Positions 62,607 to 64,000 of a stretch of 64,000 bases of DNA are shown piece by piece (the stretch's first letter is position 1; every line of letters begins with the position of its first letter). The notes below the pieces were generated by a model, which was given only the letters and a program-made list of their open reading frames with translations, did not search any database and was not told the DNA's origin. A program made the translations under genes and the position numbers. Source of the DNA: Shouchella patagoniensis. GTDB lineage: Bacteria > Bacillota > Bacilli > Bacillales > Bacillaceae_D. The DNA lies in NCBI RefSeq assembly GCF_002019705.1, contig NZ_KV917377.1, positions 2,044,565 to 2,108,564 on the forward strand, given 5' to 3'.

Positions 62607-63968
62607 CTAGAGATGTGGATTAAGCGGAAGATGGACAGTGACGGTTGTACCTATCCCGTCTACACTAGAAAGCTTGATTTTTCCATGGTGAGCTTCAACA
62701 ATCCGCTTGGCAATTGGCAAGCCTAAACCTGACCCTCCAGTCTCCCGGGTCCGCGATTTGTCCACCCGGTAAAAGCGATCATACACTTTATCTACCTCAT
62801 CTGCCGGAATGCCCTCCCCTTTGTCTTTTATATCTAATTGAACCCCTGACGCCGTGCGGGAGATAGAAAGGTTAACTGGCTCAGAGCTGTATTTTATCGC
62901 ATTATCCAATAAAATAAAGAACACTTGTTTTAATTTTTGAGCATCACCTTCCAAGCTAATTTCCTCTTCATCAGCCTCTACAACAATTGACCGCTGAAAT
63001 GCTTTTTCCAAGTTTCTTGCTGCTTCTTTTGCCACCGAAGTTATATTCATTTTTTCATAATCAATCGTAAACTGGCTCTCGTCTTTAGCCAGTAACAACA
63101 TTTGTTGGGTCATCTCTTTCATTCGGACCGCCTCTGAATAAATGGCCTCAACCGCTTCATCCAAAACGTCTGGCTTTTCTTTGCCCCATCTTTTCAGCAG
63201 TTTAGCATAGCTTTCGACTACTGTTAACGGGGTCTTTAACTCATGTGAGGCATCCGAGACAAACTGTTCTTGCTTATTGTAATTCGCTTCGAGCAAGTCC
63301 ATCATCCGATTAAACGTTTGCGCCATTTTTGCAAGCTCATCGTTTGACTTCTGCTCAAGGGGAATATGCTTAAACGTTCCGCGTTTTTGGATTTCTTCCA
63401 TCGTTTGGATCATCGAAACAATCGGGTTGACAATTAACTTACTTAACACTCTTCCTCCTAAAAAGGACGGAATTAAAATAATCAAGGTGGCAATTGTCAA
63501 AATCACTTGCAGTACCCTCATCGTATTCGCGATAGCCGTCTGGTCTTCGACCAATTCGAGAGTAGCGACTTCCCCGTTCTCCCAAATAATCGGATGGACG
63601 GCTACTGTGTATAGGGTCTCTCCTATTTTACTTACTTCACTGTGTTCGCCCTCACGGTAAATGGCCGGAAGCTTTGTCATTTCACTGCTCGTACTTGGGG
63701 CAACGTTAAGCAAACTGGCATTGTCTTGGGAGATGACCCGAATCATCGAATCAGCAGGCAAATAGGCTCTTAAAAAGCGAGGCATATCCAAATTTTCATC
63801 GGTCGAATGCAATACTTCTGTAATAGTGTCCATCTGCGTTACCGTTCGCTCTACCGCTTCATCTCTCATCACTTTTTGGAAGACAAAATAAATTGAGCCA
63901 TTCGCCAAAAGCAATACCAGCAGCAGAAAAACGGTGGAGAACACCGTAATGCGGTTTTTAATATTCAT
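62607..63968 (-). CDS. Sensor histidine kinase, YkoH-like
   Basis: A 453-aa HisKA-type kinase. TM1 (about 9-29), an extracellular sensor region (30-150), TM2 (about 151-170), HAMP domain (about 172-230), His 242 in SDASHELKTPLTVV, and the ATPase domain with ILLDNAIKYSS, DKGEGIP and GGSGLGLPIAKRI. AAAGGAATG precedes the ATG. The response regulator should be just beyond the right edge, since kinase genes of this type usually follow it. The two PepSY genes downstream complete a YkoG-YkoH-YkoJ-type locus. Confidence 0.9.
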   Translation of the reverse strand: MNIKNRITVFSTVFLLLVLLLANGSIYFVFQKVMRDEAVERTVTQMDTITEVLHSTDENLDMPRFLRAYLPADSMIRVISQDNASLLNVAPSTSSEMTKLPAIYREGEHSEVSKIGETLYTVAVHPIIWENGEVATLELVEDQTAIANTMRVLQVILTIATLIILIPSFLGGRVLSKLIVNPIVSMIQTMEEIQKRGTFKHIPLEQKSNDELAKMAQTFNRMMDLLEANYNKQEQFVSDASHELKTPLTVVESYAKLLKRWGKEKPDVLDEAVEAIYSEAVRMKEMTQQMLLLAKDESQFTIDYEKMNITSVAKEAARNLEKAFQRSIVVEADEEEISLEGDAQKLKQVFFILLDNAIKYSSEPVNLSISRTASGVQLDIKDKGEGIPADEVDKVYDRFYRVDKSRTRETGGSGLGLPIAKRIVEAHHGKIKLSSVDGIGTTVTVHLPLNPHL

Positions 63969-64000
63969 CTCTCATTCCTTTATTGTATAGCCGACTCCCC

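Overview
The window looks like chromosomal DNA of an aerobic, spore-forming Bacillaceae, most probably the Bacillus (Shouchella/Alkalihalobacillus) clausii group. Evidence: moderate GC, strong AGGAGG ribosome-binding sites, CcpA-type cre sites, a sporulenol-synthase-type squalene-hopene cyclase, a YkoH-like kinase next to PepSY proteins, and a chromosomal class A beta-lactamase (bla-blaR1-blaI) resembling the BCL-type enzyme known from B. clausii. The species is inferred from memory of gene families, not from a database search. I saw no rRNA, tRNA, CRISPR array, intact IS element or prophage.

Layout. 1-3753 (minus): sugar ABC importer (binding lipoprotein, two permeases) with a TIM-barrel sugar isomerase/epimerase. 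4125-4880: small membrane protein, a decayed flagellin pseudogene and a cluster of DnaA-box sequences. 4939-9296 (minus): GntR/FCD regulator, uxuA, uxuB, kdgK and kdgA, which turn fructuronate into pyruvate and glyceraldehyde-3-phosphate. 9666-12698 (plus): a second sugar ABC importer. Neither importer has its own ATPase. A cre site lies before uxuA and another before the second importer. 12.8-16.8 kb: a nucleotidyltransferase gene broken by an amber codon, a DUF2207 membrane protein, a cupin and an AAA ATPase. 17-24 kb: a 143-bp tandem repeat, the cyclase, a sortase-type surface protein, and an operon of two GT4 glycosyltransferases plus a YbhN-like membrane protein (probable glycolipid assembly).

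24.9-41.9 kb: SulP transporter, YibE/F pair, O-acetylhomoserine sulfhydrylase, FMN reductase, DinB protein, a dicarboxylate two-component system with its SLC13 transporter, an amber-interrupted gene, a GNAT acetyltransferase, and an MdaB-like reductase divergent from a LysR regulator. 42-49.6 kb: the beta-lactamase locus with two BlaI operators, a self-contained bacitracin/lantibiotic-resistance-type module (ABC transporter plus two-component system), and peptidase E. 49.7-50.1 kb: a compact type I toxin-antitoxin locus not annotated by long-ORF methods. 50.3-53.5 kb: GNAT pseudogene, O-methyltransferase, and two more antibiotic-type nucleotidyltransferases, one of the lincosamide (Lnu) type behind a short leader ORF. 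53.9-57.6 kb: YtrA-type GntR regulator with two ABC transporters. 57.9-60.5 kb: SLC13 permease and glycerate kinase. 60.8-64 kb: two acidic PepSY proteins and a sensor kinase whose partner lies off the right edge.

The least conventional content is non-coding. Three intergenic arrays (9.4, 17.0 and 53.7 kb) share a ~21-bp phased unit with a GGATTTA/GGAGATT core; one has been amplified into a 143-bp higher-order tandem repeat. The type I toxin-antitoxin locus, the DnaA-box cluster, and two genes cut by single in-frame TAG codons also deserve a second look.
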